Assembly: GCF_040939785.1 (NCBI RefSeq)
Contig: NZ_CP162553.1
Span: 4,278,001-4,342,000 of the forward strand
Reading direction: 5' to 3'
Source of the DNA: Bradyrhizobium lupini
GTDB lineage: Bacteria > Pseudomonadota > Alphaproteobacteria > Rhizobiales > Xanthobacteraceae
DNA length: 64,000 nucleotides
A model generated the notes under the pieces. It had not been told where the DNA came from, did not search any database, and saw nothing but the letters and a program-made list of their open reading frames with translations. Positions within the stretch are counted from its first letter, which is position 1, and every line of letters starts with the position of its first letter. A program made the position numbers and the translations under genes. This document shows, piece after piece, positions 1 to 9,373 of the stretch.

Positions 1-14
1 TCGAGTCCAACCCC

Positions 15-2168
15 ATGGCGTTCGGTAGAAGCGCATCTCCGCGAAGCATCGCCCCGACGGAGCCCGCGGCTTCGTGGGAAGCGCCGCGGGCTGCGGCGGC
101 GACGCCCGACAACACCGCCCCCGCGCTGATCAAGGGATCGCTGACCCTCACCGGCGCGTTCTCTTTCCTGCGTGAGAACGGCCGGCGCATCCTGATGCTG
201 GCGCTGGCACTCTTCGCGCTCGGCGTCGCCGTGCTGATGGTGCTGCCGGTCCGCTATGCCGCGACGGCGCTCGTCGTGGTCGATCCCCGCGAGCTGCGCG
301 TGACCACGGACCAGGACGTGCTGCCTGGCATCGGCCAGGACGCCGCTGCGCTTCAGAGCCAGATCGAGATCGCCAAGTCGGACGGCTTTCTCCGGCCCCT
401 GATCGAGAAGCTCAAGATCGCCGACGACGAGGATATCTCAGGCGGTCATACCGACATGACGCGCCTGCTCGAAAAACTCCGCAGCCGCCTCGATATCTCG
501 CGTCGCGGCCTGACTTACGTCATCGCCATCTCGTTCACCTCGAACAGTGCGGAGCGGGCAGCGTATTATGCCAATGCCATCGCAGAGGCGTTCGTCGCGA
601 CCCAGAGCCGCGTGCGCAGCGATGCGACGGACGAGGCGGCCGACTGGCTCAAGGACCGGCTGAAGACGCTCAGCGAGCGCCTGCGCGTCTCGGAAGACGC
701 CGTCGCAGCCTTCCGGCTCGAGCACAAGATCCTCAATGCCGGCAAGGATTCCACCACCCAGCAATTGCGGGTGACCGACCTGAACCAGCAGGTCTCCGCG
801 GCTCGTGCGCGCACCGAGGAAGCCAAGGCGCGTTACGAGCAGGTGCAGCGCGATCTCAAGGCCAATGTCGAAGGTCCGGTGAAGCAGGATCTCCTGAGCA
901 TGCTGCGCGCGCAGCGCTCGACCCTGAACGACCAGATCGCACAGAAGAAGGCGGTCTACGGCGACCGCCATCCTGATCTTGCGATCTCCTACAGCCAGTT
1001 GGCTGACATCAACAGGCAGATCGAGGTCGAGCGGAAGAAGAACATCGACACCGCGAAGTCCGAATACGAGGCCCAGCTCGAGCAGCAGGCCGCGCTGGAA
1101 AAGCAGCTCAAGGCGGTCGAGACGCAGATGCTGGTGGACGGCCAGGCGCTCGTGAAGCTGCAGGAGCTGCAGCGCGATGCCGATGCCAACAAGAACATCT
1201 ACGAGCAGTTTTTGTCGCGGTTCAAGACGACCAACGAGCAGCGTCAGCTTCAGAGCTCGCAGACCAAGATCGCTTCGCCCGCGATTCCGCCGCTGCGCTC
1301 GACGCGTCCGCCGCTCGCCCTGCTGCTCGCCGCGCTCGCGATCGGCTCGCTGCTGACGTCAACCGCTACGGTTGCGGCGATGACGAGCATGTCCGACAAG
1401 TCCGATCCTGCCGAGGCTCCGGCTCGAACGCCCGCGCGGGCGGAGGCGAGGGAGACGCCGAAGCGGCAAGCCAAGCGTCCGGCTCCGGCCGTGCAGCAAC
1501 CCGAGGCGATGCCGAACCTTCCGGTCTGGTCCCGCATTCCCGAACTGATGTCGGGAGCTGCGCCCAACACTGTCTGGCAACGACCGATTGCCGCCCCAGC
1601 CGAGCTCGATCTCGGCGCTTACTTGCGTCCGCTGCTCGAGCGTATCGATCGTGCCCCGGTGCGTGGCTGCAAGGTCGCCCTCGTGCTGTCGGTCGGCAAG
1701 AGCGCCGGCGGCAATACCGTTGCGCGCTCGCTCAACCGCGCGGCCGTCAATCGCGGCATGATGAGCGTGCTGATCCGGCTGCAGCCGGAATTCGCGGGCG
1801 CCCAGCCGCCGGTGACCGAATGGCAGGACGGCTCGACCACGGCAGGACTCCAGTCGATCGACGAGCTGCTGAGCGCCGGCAGGAAGGCCGATGCGCGGCC
1901 GGAGGACGACATTCGCTCGGAGTTCGACTTGATCATCGTCCATGCGAACAATCTTGCCTTGCAGCCAGATGCGATCGCGCTCGCCGCGCACGCGGACCTG
2001 ATCATCCCGGTGGTGCGCGCCGGCGAGCTCGGTTCGGCGGCGATGCGACGGGTGACCGCCGCGCTGTCGAAGTACGACACCGTGCCGACCGGTCTCGTCG
2101 TCAATCATGCGCCCGCCGGCTCTGCCGCGCCTCACCCTGACGGCGGTGCGCTTAGCAGGGCGGTTTGA
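15..2168 (+). CDS. Wzz/ExoP-like exopolysaccharide co-polymerase with degenerate kinase domain
   Basis: The 717-residue protein has a first membrane helix at about residues 59-78, a long periplasmic region rich in coiled coil (roughly 200-400), and a second helix at about 433-456 after a proline-rich stretch. This is the layout of polysaccharide co-polymerases (Wzz/GumC/ExoP) that set chain length of exported polysaccharides at the inner membrane. The cytoplasmic C-terminus resembles a bacterial tyrosine kinase domain, but the P-loop position reads SVGKSAGGNT (near residue 556) instead of a clean GxxGxGKT/S, and no terminal tyrosine cluster follows, so kinase activity is doubtful. The stop lies 2 nt before the next start, so the three genes form one operon that may begin upstream of the window. 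The start is the first ATG, and an earlier start outside the window cannot be excluded. Confidence 0.85.
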   Translation: MAFGRSASPRSIAPTEPAASWEAPRAAAATPDNTAPALIKGSLTLTGAFSFLRENGRRILMLALALFALGVAVLMVLPVRYAATALVVVDPRELRVTTDQDVLPGIGQDAAALQSQIEIAKSDGFLRPLIEKLKIADDEDISGGHTDMTRLLEKLRSRLDISRRGLTYVIAISFTSNSAERAAYYANAIAEAFVATQSRVRSDATDEAADWLKDRLKTLSERLRVSEDAVAAFRLEHKILNAGKDSTTQQLRVTDLNQQVSAARARTEEAKARYEQVQRDLKANVEGPVKQDLLSMLRAQRSTLNDQIAQKKAVYGDRHPDLAISYSQLADINRQIEVERKKNIDTAKSEYEAQLEQQAALEKQLKAVETQMLVDGQALVKLQELQRDADANKNIYEQFLSRFKTTNEQRQLQSSQTKIASPAIPPLRSTRPPLALLLAALAIGSLLTSTATVAAMTSMSDKSDPAEAPARTPARAEARETPKRQAKRPAPAVQQPEAMPNLPVWSRIPELMSGAAPNTVWQRPIAAPAELDLGAYLRPLLERIDRAPVRGCKVALVLSVGKSAGGNTVARSLNRAAVNRGMMSVLIRLQPEFAGAQPPVTEWQDGSTTAGLQSIDELLSAGRKADARPEDDIRSEFDLIIVHANNLALQPDAIALAAHADLIIPVVRAGELGSAAMRRVTAALSKYDTVPTGLVVNHAPAGSAAPHPDGGALSRAV

Positions 2169-2170
2169 CG

Positions 2171-3334
2171 ATGGCGACGCCGTGCCGTCGTCTGCTCCTT
2201 GCCACGATCTTGCTATCCACGATCTTGATGCCAACGTCGCTCGCCTCCGCGACATCGGCCGAAACTTGCGTACCTGCCTCGCAGACCGTCGCGCCGGACA
2301 GGCTCGCCGCACTGTCGCGCGGGTTCAATGCCGACGGCTGGATCAATGGCGAAAAATCCGCGCCTCCAACTCGCGAATTGCTGCAGCAGCTTCGCAAGGC
2401 GGGGATGAGTCATGTCCGCTTGCCGGTGCCGGCCGAGCGCGTGATGCTGCGCTTCGCTTCGAAAGCGGAACGCGATGAGACGCTGCGTTCGCTCGACAAG
2501 GCATTGAAGCAGCTCATCTCGCTCGGCTATTCGATCTCCGTCGATCTTCATCCCGGCGATCGTTTCAATCGCCTGCACAAGGATGACGCCGACGCCTCGC
2601 TGCGCGAGCTGGAGGATGCGTGGGGCACGCTCGCCCGGGTCATTCAATCTTTCCCGGCCGACCGCGTGTTCGCCGAGCTGCTCAATGAGCCCGACATCGA
2701 AGCCGACAGATGGCAAAAGCAGGTCGAAACGCTCGCCGCCTTCGTTCGCCAATTGCTTCCCGCGACCACGCTGATCGTCGGCCCGGTCGACTGGCAACGC
2801 GCGGACTCGCTGCCGCGGTTTCGCCCGTTGCCGGATCCAAACGTCGTCTACGCCATCCATTTCTACGATCCCATGGTGTTCACACACCAGGGCCACTGGG
2901 ACGTGCAGGATCCGCTGCACGACATCACGGATCTGCCTTATCCGATCAGCGCCGGCGATCCCGGGGTTCAGGCGCTCCGCCGGGATTTGCAGGACAGAGG
3001 CGCGACGAAGGCGCTCGTCATGCTCGACACGGCGATTGCCGCCGCCAGGGACAAGCCGGATGTCAGCCGGTGGCTCGCGCCCGCGGTCGCGTGGCAGCAG
3101 CAATTTTCGCGGCCGATCATCATCAACGAATTTGGCGTTTTGAAAGCCGCAGCGCCCCGGGACAGCCGCGTACGCTGGCTCGCGGCCGTGACCGCATATG
3201 CGCGGGCGCATTGCTGGGGCTGGGCGCATTGGGAGCTGGCGCAGGGATTCGGCCTGCTCGAAAACGGGACCGGCAAGCCCGATCCCGACGTCATGCGCGC
3301 GCTGTTCGGCGCCGCGAAGCCGGGCCGCCGCTGA
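2171..3334 (+). CDS. Secreted glycoside hydrolase family 5 (cellulase-like) protein
   Basis: The product starts with a signal peptide (Arg pair, hydrophobic LLLATILLSTILM, small residues near 25-30). A GH5 TIM-barrel follows, with the acid/base glutamate in LLNEP at about E173 and the nucleophile glutamate in INEFG at about E320. Family 5 enzymes cleave beta-linked glucans or mannans with retention. Position directly after the co-polymerase and before a polymerase/ligase-like protein suggests it trims the cell's own exopolysaccharide during export rather than plant cellulose. That role is inferred from context. An in-frame TTG exists 6 nt upstream, but the ATG 2 nt after the previous stop is preferred. 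Confidence 0.85.
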   Translation: MATPCRRLLLATILLSTILMPTSLASATSAETCVPASQTVAPDRLAALSRGFNADGWINGEKSAPPTRELLQQLRKAGMSHVRLPVPAERVMLRFASKAERDETLRSLDKALKQLISLGYSISVDLHPGDRFNRLHKDDADASLRELEDAWGTLARVIQSFPADRVFAELLNEPDIEADRWQKQVETLAAFVRQLLPATTLIVGPVDWQRADSLPRFRPLPDPNVVYAIHFYDPMVFTHQGHWDVQDPLHDITDLPYPISAGDPGVQALRRDLQDRGATKALVMLDTAIAAARDKPDVSRWLAPAVAWQQQFSRPIIINEFGVLKAAAPRDSRVRWLAAVTAYARAHCWGWAHWELAQGFGLLENGTGKPDPDVMRALFGAAKPGRR

Positions 3335-3412
3335 AGCCGGTCCGTCATCGTTAACGAATCCTTACGCATCCTGCCGCTATCGTGGCCGCCGCGCTGCGCC
3401 AAAGGACGAGTC

Positions 3413-4993
3413 ATGAGTGGCGGGACCTCACCGCATCTTCAAGCCGTGCAGGCGGGCTGTCCCGAGCCTTCGCGTTCGCCTTCACGTTCGCCTTGGCGCG
3501 AGCTGATCCCGACGCTCTGCATCGCCATCGCAACCATCGGCTTTGTGCCGGTCCTGCACGGGGCGAGCCCGGTCCTGTCCCTGACCGTCGAAGTTCTCGT
3601 CGCCATCGCCATCGTGGTTGCGGCTCCAACCTACGCGCCGGCGATCGCGATCTTCGTCCTGTTCTTCCAGAACCTGTTCGTCTCGATCCTGTCGCCGCTG
3701 ATTTCGGCGCCGTCCGACCTGGACTTCATCAAAGGCTATAATTTTCTCGTCTGCTCCGTGATGTGGCTGACGACATTTGGGCTCTACGTCGCCGGCCAAA
3801 GGAACCGGTCGACTGAGGTCAATCAGATCATGCGCTGGGGCGTCGTGACCCTCGCCGTGGTGTCGTTGTATTTCGCGATCGGCTTCGTCCAGGACGGCCA
3901 GGCGGCAACGGTCTATCTGCGCAACATCGTGCTGCCGCTGTTCCTGTTTCAGCTCTCGCTGCTGACAGCCGCGACCTATGAGGTTCGCGCCACGCCGTTC
4001 CTGGTGACGCTTGGAGTCATTCTGATCCTGTGCGGATACGTCGAGTTTGCGTTTCGGGATTTCTGGCTGGCCGTCACCAACGGCTACACGTTCTGGGGTT
4101 TCGACGAGCTCAAGGCGGCCCGCTCCGGCGCTTGGGAAGCCGAGATGCGCGCCACCGGCAACGTGCCGGTCGATCTGAAGGATCGCTTCAGCTTCGACTT
4201 TCTCAATACGCCCCTGCTCGAAGGGTTCGGCGTGTCGAAGATCCTCCGCATCCACGGGCCGAATATGCACCCGATCAGCTTCGCGTACGGGATCGCGTTT
4301 TTCGGGCTTTTCCTGTTTTCGGTAGGGCGTCCGGTTCTGGCCCTCGTGGCGTTGCCGCTGCTGATCGTTTGCAGCGTGAAGGGAGCGCTCATCGTGGTGG
4401 TGTTCGTCGCCACGGCCTGGATATCGACCCGTCTGCTCGGCGCCGTGGTGACGCTATGGCTCGGCTTCGTGGCCTTGATCGTGTTTGCAATTGTCGCGAT
4501 CCGCGTCGGCTTGCAGATCGGCGACTATCACGTCCTCGGCCTCATGGGCGGCTTGAACGGATTTCTCGAAAAGCCGTTTGGCCGCGGCCTGGGCGTCGGC
4601 GGAAATCTGTCGGACGATTATTTCTCGATCGACTGGAGCGCCGCGCAGGCCGCCGGAACGACCAACGGCGCCGTCGAGAGTGCGATCGGGGTCCTGCTGT
4701 ACCAGATGGGCATCGCCGCCCTCGTTCCGCTGGCGTTTCATTTCGCGGTGGCGCTGAAGGCCTGGCGTCTTTATGCGTTCTCCGGATATCTGACGCAGGG
4801 GCTCGCCGGCTTCGGCGTCATGGTCGTGCTGCTGAATGGATTGTTTCAGGAAGAGGCCTTGTTCGCGCCGCTGGCGCTGGGGCTCATGCTCTCGCTCACC
4901 GGACTGGTCATCGGCAGCCAGATCAGGGCGCAGACGGTCTCCGTTCCGGATGCCGATCCGGAGCGGCTGGCACACTACCAGCCCGCGACGTAG
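3413..4993 (+). CDS. O-antigen ligase/Wzy-like exopolysaccharide membrane protein
   Basis: This 526-residue protein is almost entirely hydrophobic, with about ten or more predicted membrane helices and one larger hydrophilic loop (about residues 215-290). That topology is typical of the Wzy polymerase/WaaL ligase superfamily, which polymerises or ligates lipid-linked sugar repeats in the inner membrane. A good AAGGA ribosome site lies 6-10 nt before the ATG. A 78-nt gap separates it from the GH5 gene and the orientation is the same. These families diverge strongly in sequence, so polymerase versus ligase cannot be decided here. Confidence 0.7.
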   Translation: MSGGTSPHLQAVQAGCPEPSRSPSRSPWRELIPTLCIAIATIGFVPVLHGASPVLSLTVEVLVAIAIVVAAPTYAPAIAIFVLFFQNLFVSILSPLISAPSDLDFIKGYNFLVCSVMWLTTFGLYVAGQRNRSTEVNQIMRWGVVTLAVVSLYFAIGFVQDGQAATVYLRNIVLPLFLFQLSLLTAATYEVRATPFLVTLGVILILCGYVEFAFRDFWLAVTNGYTFWGFDELKAARSGAWEAEMRATGNVPVDLKDRFSFDFLNTPLLEGFGVSKILRIHGPNMHPISFAYGIAFFGLFLFSVGRPVLALVALPLLIVCSVKGALIVVVFVATAWISTRLLGAVVTLWLGFVALIVFAIVAIRVGLQIGDYHVLGLMGGLNGFLEKPFGRGLGVGGNLSDDYFSIDWSAAQAAGTTNGAVESAIGVLLYQMGIAALVPLAFHFAVALKAWRLYAFSGYLTQGLAGFGVMVVLLNGLFQEEALFAPLALGLMLSLTGLVIGSQIRAQTVSVPDADPERLAHYQPAT

Positions 4994-5037
4994 CCTTTAA
5001 AAGACATCGCCTCGAAAATTGTGCGGCAGTCCAGGCG

Positions 5038-6060
5038 TCACCGCCACCCCAGCGCAGGCGCCACATGCGTGAGGATCGCCTCGATGGCGTGCGCGCAATA
5101 GTCGACGCCGAGCTGGTTCGGAATCGTCAACAGCAACGTGTCCGCCTCGGCGATCGCCTCGTCCGCTCGGAGCTGCTCGATCAGCACATCAGGTTCCGCC
5201 GCATAGGAGCGGCCGAAGATCGCGCGGGTGCGCGGGTCGATGAAGCCGACCTGGTCCTCGCTGCCGCGCTCGCCGCCGAAATAGGCGCGGTCGCGATCGT
5301 CGAGCAGCGCGAAGATGCTGCGGCTGACGGAGACGCGCGGCTCGCGGGCGTGGCCGGCCTCTTTCCAGGCTGCGCGATAGGTGCGGATCTGCGCAGCCTG
5401 CTGCACATGGAAGGCTTCGCCGGTCTCGTCGTTCTTCAGGGTCGAGCTCTGCAGATTCATGCCGTGCCTGGCGGCCCAGACCGCCGTCGCGTTCGAGCCG
5501 GCACCCCACCAGATCCGTTCGCGCAGGCCTTCCGCATGCGGCTCGAGCCGCAACAGCCCCGGTGGATTTGGGAACATCGGCTGCGGGTTGGGCTTTGCAA
5601 AACCTTCGCCGCGCAAGATGTCGAGAAAGACCTCGGCATGACGCCGGCCCATGTCGGCGTCGCTCTCGCCGTCGGCCGGCTGGTAGCCGAAATAGCGCCA
5701 GCCGTCGATCACCTGCTCGGGCGAGCCGCGGCTGATGCCGAGCTGGAGGCGCCCGCCGGCGATGAGATCGGCAGAGCCTGCGTCCTCTGCCATGTACAGC
5801 GGGTTCTCGTAGCGCATGTCGATCACGGCCGTACCGATCTCGATTGTGCTGGTCCTGGCACCGACCGCCGCCAGCAGCGGGAAGGGGGAGGCAAGCTGCC
5901 GCGCGAAATGATGCACGCGGAAATAGGCGCCATCGGCGCCGAGCTCTTCCGCCGCAACCGCAAGCTCGATGGATTGCAGCAGCGTGTCCGCAGCCGAGCG
6001 GGTCTGCGATTGCGGCGAGGGCGTCCAGTGCCCGAAGGAGAGGAATCCGATCTTTTTCAT
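5038..6060 (-). CDS. LLM-class flavin-dependent monooxygenase
   Basis: The 340-residue product has the bacterial luciferase-like TIM-barrel: an N-terminal beta strand MKKIGFLSFGHW, an early EELGADGAYFRVHHF segment, and a GGRLQLGISRG strand typical of FMN/F420-dependent luciferase-like enzymes. Such enzymes use reduced flavin from a separate reductase to oxidise small organic substrates, and the substrate cannot be read from the sequence. It converges with the exopolysaccharide operon and diverges from the DUF2867 gene. No partner reductase is adjacent; the nearest flavin reductase-like gene is near 57.1 kb. Confidence 0.8.
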   Translation of the reverse strand: MKKIGFLSFGHWTPSPQSQTRSAADTLLQSIELAVAAEELGADGAYFRVHHFARQLASPFPLLAAVGARTSTIEIGTAVIDMRYENPLYMAEDAGSADLIAGGRLQLGISRGSPEQVIDGWRYFGYQPADGESDADMGRRHAEVFLDILRGEGFAKPNPQPMFPNPPGLLRLEPHAEGLRERIWWGAGSNATAVWAARHGMNLQSSTLKNDETGEAFHVQQAAQIRTYRAAWKEAGHAREPRVSVSRSIFALLDDRDRAYFGGERGSEDQVGFIDPRTRAIFGRSYAAEPDVLIEQLRADEAIAEADTLLLTIPNQLGVDYCAHAIEAILTHVAPALGWR

Positions 6061-6333
6061 GGAGGCAACATATGGAGGACGGGAGGAGTTTGCGACACTT
6101 CGGCCGGAGGAAAGATGACGACCTGGGAAGCGCGTATGGGTAAGTGCCGCTCCTCGAGGGGGAAGCGGACCGAAGCAGACATCGCTGCCAGCTGGCCTTT
6201 TGGCCTAACTGAGACATGTGCGCCGCAGGATTGTTGCGTTGCAGAGCGCGTGGATATAAAAGGACGGCGGCGGCAAGATCCTCTGCAACGCCGGCTGCGC
6301 TACGCCCCTCCCCGGCATGCGGTACCTGATCCC

Positions 6334-6840
6334 ATGACAAGAGCGCGCGCCGTGCCGATGCCCAGCAACAGCGTGCTTGCGCCGCTTTACGCGGGCGCGG
6401 ACCTTTTGGACGCCTTTGCAATTCAACTGCCGGCGGGCGCCAGCGATGATGTAGAGGTGCTGGCACGCGCCGCGCTCGAGCGACAGGCGTGGTGGATTCG
6501 TGCGCTCACGCGTGTCCGCGATGTGGTGATGGCGGCAGTCGCGGTCAAATCGTCGCGCGCCGTCGGTCTTGCCGCGGCGGCGCGTGGGCCGGTTATCGGC
6601 TTCTTCCCGGTGCTGTCAAAGAGTGCGACGGAGTTGGTCGTGGGTGCGGATGACCGGCTCGACTTCCGCGTCACCATTCAACTTCGCGCCGATGCAGCAA
6701 ATGGGCGCGAGCTGGTCGCGGGTACCGTGGTGCATTGCCATAACCGACTGGGGCGCATCTATCTTACGACGATAGCACCGTTTCATCGCGTGATCGTTCC
6801 GGCCAGTTTGGAACAGGCGGCAAGAGCAATGAAGAATTGA
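6334..6840 (+). CDS. DUF2867 domain-containing protein
   Basis: The 168-residue protein matches my memory of DUF2867: YAGADLLDAFAIQLP near the N-terminus, a middle WWIRALTRVRDVV segment, GFFPVLSKSATELVVGADDRLDFR, and a late VVHCHNRLGRIYLTTIAPFHRVIVPASL block. The family has no established function; several members are annotated as SRPBCC-like or linked to NAD-binding proteins. The open frame extends far upstream only because the antisense and shadow frames are open in this GC-rich DNA. The ATG at 6334 begins the recognisable domain. Confidence 0.65.
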   Translation: MTRARAVPMPSNSVLAPLYAGADLLDAFAIQLPAGASDDVEVLARAALERQAWWIRALTRVRDVVMAAVAVKSSRAVGLAAAARGPVIGFFPVLSKSATELVVGADDRLDFRVTIQLRADAANGRELVAGTVVHCHNRLGRIYLTTIAPFHRVIVPASLEQAARAMKN

Positions 6841-7113
6841 GCAGGCTTGGTGGTCGTGACCGGCTGCGGTCGACCAACGAGTCGGCTTCTGGCCCCTCAG
6901 CTGACTTGCCGCGCAATCTGTCGAGGACCGCTTGTGACCCGAAGCGGACCTAAGCCGCGAGGAAAACCCCTGGCTGTTTCCGGATGTCTTTCAATCATTG
7001 GAGGTTCCCGCGTATGATGGGAGGTCACAAGAGGCCGGCCCATCACAGTACTTGGCGCCGGCCGTCGGGATGAGAATCGCGCCTGAGACGCGATCAAGAA
7101 CCGGGGGATCGAC
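6841..7113. other. Intergenic region, no gene seen
   Basis: I see no coding region here. The stretch around 6893-6906 (a TGGCCCCTCAGCTGACT core) is nearly repeated at about 14343-14360 (TGGCCCCTAGCTGACT), so both may be remnants of the same element. A GGGGG run precedes the ATG of the antiporter gene at a suitable distance. Confidence 0.4.
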
Positions 7114-8196
7114 ATGGGTGTGGTGGGTACGACAGCGCGCTGGACGTGGATTTGGCCGGCTCTCGCCTGGGCCATCTTGTTGCTCAGCCTGGTTCTCGGC
7201 GGCGGCGGAATTGTATACGCAGCCGCCGGCGCGGCCCTGTTCGGCACGGTCTTCGCCGCCGTATACCACGCCGAGGTGGTCGCTCACCGCGTCGGCGAGC
7301 CGTTCGGCACCCTGATCCTCGCGTTAGCGGTGACCGTGATCGAGACGGCGCTCATCGTCTCGGTGATGATCGCAGCGCCTGCCGAGAAAGCCGGACTGGC
7401 CCGGGACACGGTCTTCGCGGCGGTCATGATCGTCTGCAACGGCATCGTGGGGGCCTGCCTGCTGTGGGGCGGCGTCCGGCACCGTGAACAGGGTTTCCAG
7501 GCGCAAGGCGCCGGCGCCGCTCTCGCCGTGCTCGTCGCTCTCACCAGCCTCACGATGGTGCTTCCGAACCTTGCGGCGCAAGAACTCGGCCCGCTGTACA
7601 ACACCTCGCAGCTGGTGTTCGCCGCGCTTGCGTCCTTGGTTCTGTACCTGGCGTTCGTTTTCGTTCAGACGATCAGGCACCGTGACTATTTCCTGGCCGC
7701 GAAGGGTGCCACGGCGGACGAGCATTCGCCTCCTCCGGACAACAGAACGACCGGTCTGAGTGCCGCTCTCCTCGTCGTCTCCCTTGTGGCCGTCGTGGGC
7801 CTTGCAAAGGTCCTGACCCCCAGCGTGGAGAGCGCCATCGATTATCTTCAGGTGCCCAAGGCAGTCGTCGGCACGATCATCGCCGCGCTCGTTCTTCTTC
7901 CCGAGGCGGTGGCGGCCGTGAAGGCGGCCCAAAGCGACCGGCTGCAGACCAGTCTCAACCTGGCCCTGGGCTCGGCGCTTGCGACCATCGGGCTGACGAT
8001 CCCCGCGGTCGCCGCGGTCTCGATCGCGATGGGTTATCGGCTCGAACTCGGGTTGGACATAAAGGATTTGGGCCTGCTGATGCTCACGCTGCTGTTGAGC
8101 GTAATCACGCTCGGGACCGGGCGCACCACGGTGCTGCAGGGCGTCGTCCACCTGGTCATCTTCGCCGCGTTTCTGTTTTTCGCGGTGGTGCCGTGA
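7114..8196 (+). CDS. chaA: ChaA-type calcium/sodium:proton antiporter
   Basis: This 360-residue inner-membrane protein has about ten to eleven helices and two related halves typical of the Ca2+:cation antiporter superfamily. The first conserved block GEPFGTLILALAVTVIE (about residues 55-71) and the second block around VLLPEAVAAVKAAQSDRLQ plus NLALGSALATIGLTIP (about 253-300) carry the acidic residues used for ion exchange. ChaA-type proteins expel Ca2+ and Na+/K+ at high pH or salt. It is followed in the same direction by the RND efflux genes after 61 nt, which may be an independent unit because the membrane fusion protein has its own strong ribosome site. Confidence 0.88.
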   Translation: MGVVGTTARWTWIWPALAWAILLLSLVLGGGGIVYAAAGAALFGTVFAAVYHAEVVAHRVGEPFGTLILALAVTVIETALIVSVMIAAPAEKAGLARDTVFAAVMIVCNGIVGACLLWGGVRHREQGFQAQGAGAALAVLVALTSLTMVLPNLAAQELGPLYNTSQLVFAALASLVLYLAFVFVQTIRHRDYFLAAKGATADEHSPPPDNRTTGLSAALLVVSLVAVVGLAKVLTPSVESAIDYLQVPKAVVGTIIAALVLLPEAVAAVKAAQSDRLQTSLNLALGSALATIGLTIPAVAAVSIAMGYRLELGLDIKDLGLLMLTLLLSVITLGTGRTTVLQGVVHLVIFAAFLFFAVVP

Positions 8197-8257
8197 TTTG
8201 CCGGAACTACGCGGCCGCTCCGAACGGTCGAATTCGGCAGGACTCGAGGAATGCCCG

Positions 8258-9373
8258 ATGATCCGACATCTCGCGCGATTCACCGCTTTGGGCCTCCTTG
8301 TCGTCGGCCTGCAGGGCTGTGGAGAGAAGAAGAAGGAAGCGAACGAACAGCCTGTCCGCGGTCTGCGCGCCTACAAGGTCGCTGCGACAGCCGAAAGCCG
8401 TGTTCGGCGCTTTCCGAGCGTGCTGCAGCCGGCCGACGTCAGCAGCCTCTCGTTCGAGATCGGCGGGCAGTTGAAGACCGTTGGCCTCACCGTCGGCCAG
8501 AAGGTGCAACTCGGGGACGTCCTCGCCGAAATCGACCCGAGATCGCTGCAGAGCCAGGTGGACCAGGCCAGCGCCGGTGTGCAGCAGGCGCAGGCGCAGC
8601 TCGACAACGCTCAGTCGGACTTCCAGCGCAAGGAAGAGCTCCTGAAGCGGGGCGTCTCCACCCAAGCGGCTTTCGAACAGTCGAACGCCACCCTGCTCAG
8701 CTCCAGGGCCCAAGTTGACCAGGCACGGCGCCAACTCGAATTGGCCAACCAAAACCTGGACCGGAGCAAGCTGCTGGCCCCCTTCGCCGGGACCATCTCC
8801 CGGGTCGAAGTCAAATCGTTTGCGCAAGTCGCTGCGGGGCAGCCGGTGGCCACGCTCTACAGCGACGACAGCTTCGAGATGTCCTTTCTGGTCCCGGCCG
8901 CGACTTTCCAGAGTCTAAAGGTTGGAGCCAAGATTGCGGTCAAGGTCGCCGACAAGCCTGACCTGCCGCTCAAGGGCGAGATCAAGGAGCTCGGGTCGAA
9001 GGCGGAGCAAGTGTCGGCCTTCCCGGTTGTCGTCCGGCTCGAGAACACCGCCCCGGGTCTGAACGCCGGCATGTCGGTCGAGGTCACGATCGAAGAGCCC
9101 TTGGTCGTGGGTCGCAGCGGCTTCCTCGTCCCGCTCAGCGTGCTTGTGCCCGACGGCGGAAGGGTGCTGCAGAATACCGGGACCGTGTTTGGTTACGACG
9201 AGGCAAGTTCGACTGTGAAGAAACGCACCATCACCGTCGGCGGGATCCGGGACAATCGCCTGGTCGTCGTGGAGGGCGTCAAGCCAGGCGATATCCTGGC
9301 CTCGGCCGGGGTGTCGTACCTCGCCGACGGACAGAAGGTGAAGCTGCTTCCCTTGGAGGACGCCGCGCCGTGA
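8258..9373 (+). CDS. RND efflux periplasmic adaptor lipoprotein
   Basis: The 371-residue product starts with a lipoprotein signal peptide ending in a lipobox LQGC (Cys at about 18). It then shows the membrane fusion protein layout: first lipoyl half-motif around SSLSFEIGGQLKTVGLTVGQKVQLGDVLAEID, a heptad-rich hairpin (SLQSQVDQASAGVQQAQAQL to RRQLELANQNLDRSK), the second lipoyl half at LLAPFAGTISRVEVKSFAQVAAGQP, then beta-barrel domains. Such adaptors link an inner-membrane RND pump to an outer-membrane TolC-like channel. The start is the ATG 7 nt after GAGGA, 20 codons into a longer open frame. It shares a GTGA overlap with the permease. Confidence 0.9.
   Translation: MIRHLARFTALGLLVVGLQGCGEKKKEANEQPVRGLRAYKVAATAESRVRRFPSVLQPADVSSLSFEIGGQLKTVGLTVGQKVQLGDVLAEIDPRSLQSQVDQASAGVQQAQAQLDNAQSDFQRKEELLKRGVSTQAAFEQSNATLLSSRAQVDQARRQLELANQNLDRSKLLAPFAGTISRVEVKSFAQVAAGQPVATLYSDDSFEMSFLVPAATFQSLKVGAKIAVKVADKPDLPLKGEIKELGSKAEQVSAFPVVVRLENTAPGLNAGMSVEVTIEEPLVVGRSGFLVPLSVLVPDGGRVLQNTGTVFGYDEASSTVKKRTITVGGIRDNRLVVVEGVKPGDILASAGVSYLADGQKVKLLPLEDAAP

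Noticed and set aside
4030..6333. Long plus-strand frame upstream of the DUF2867 domain
   Set aside because: It covers the ligase-like gene out of frame and the antisense of the flavin monooxygenase. Only the part from 6334 looks like a protein.
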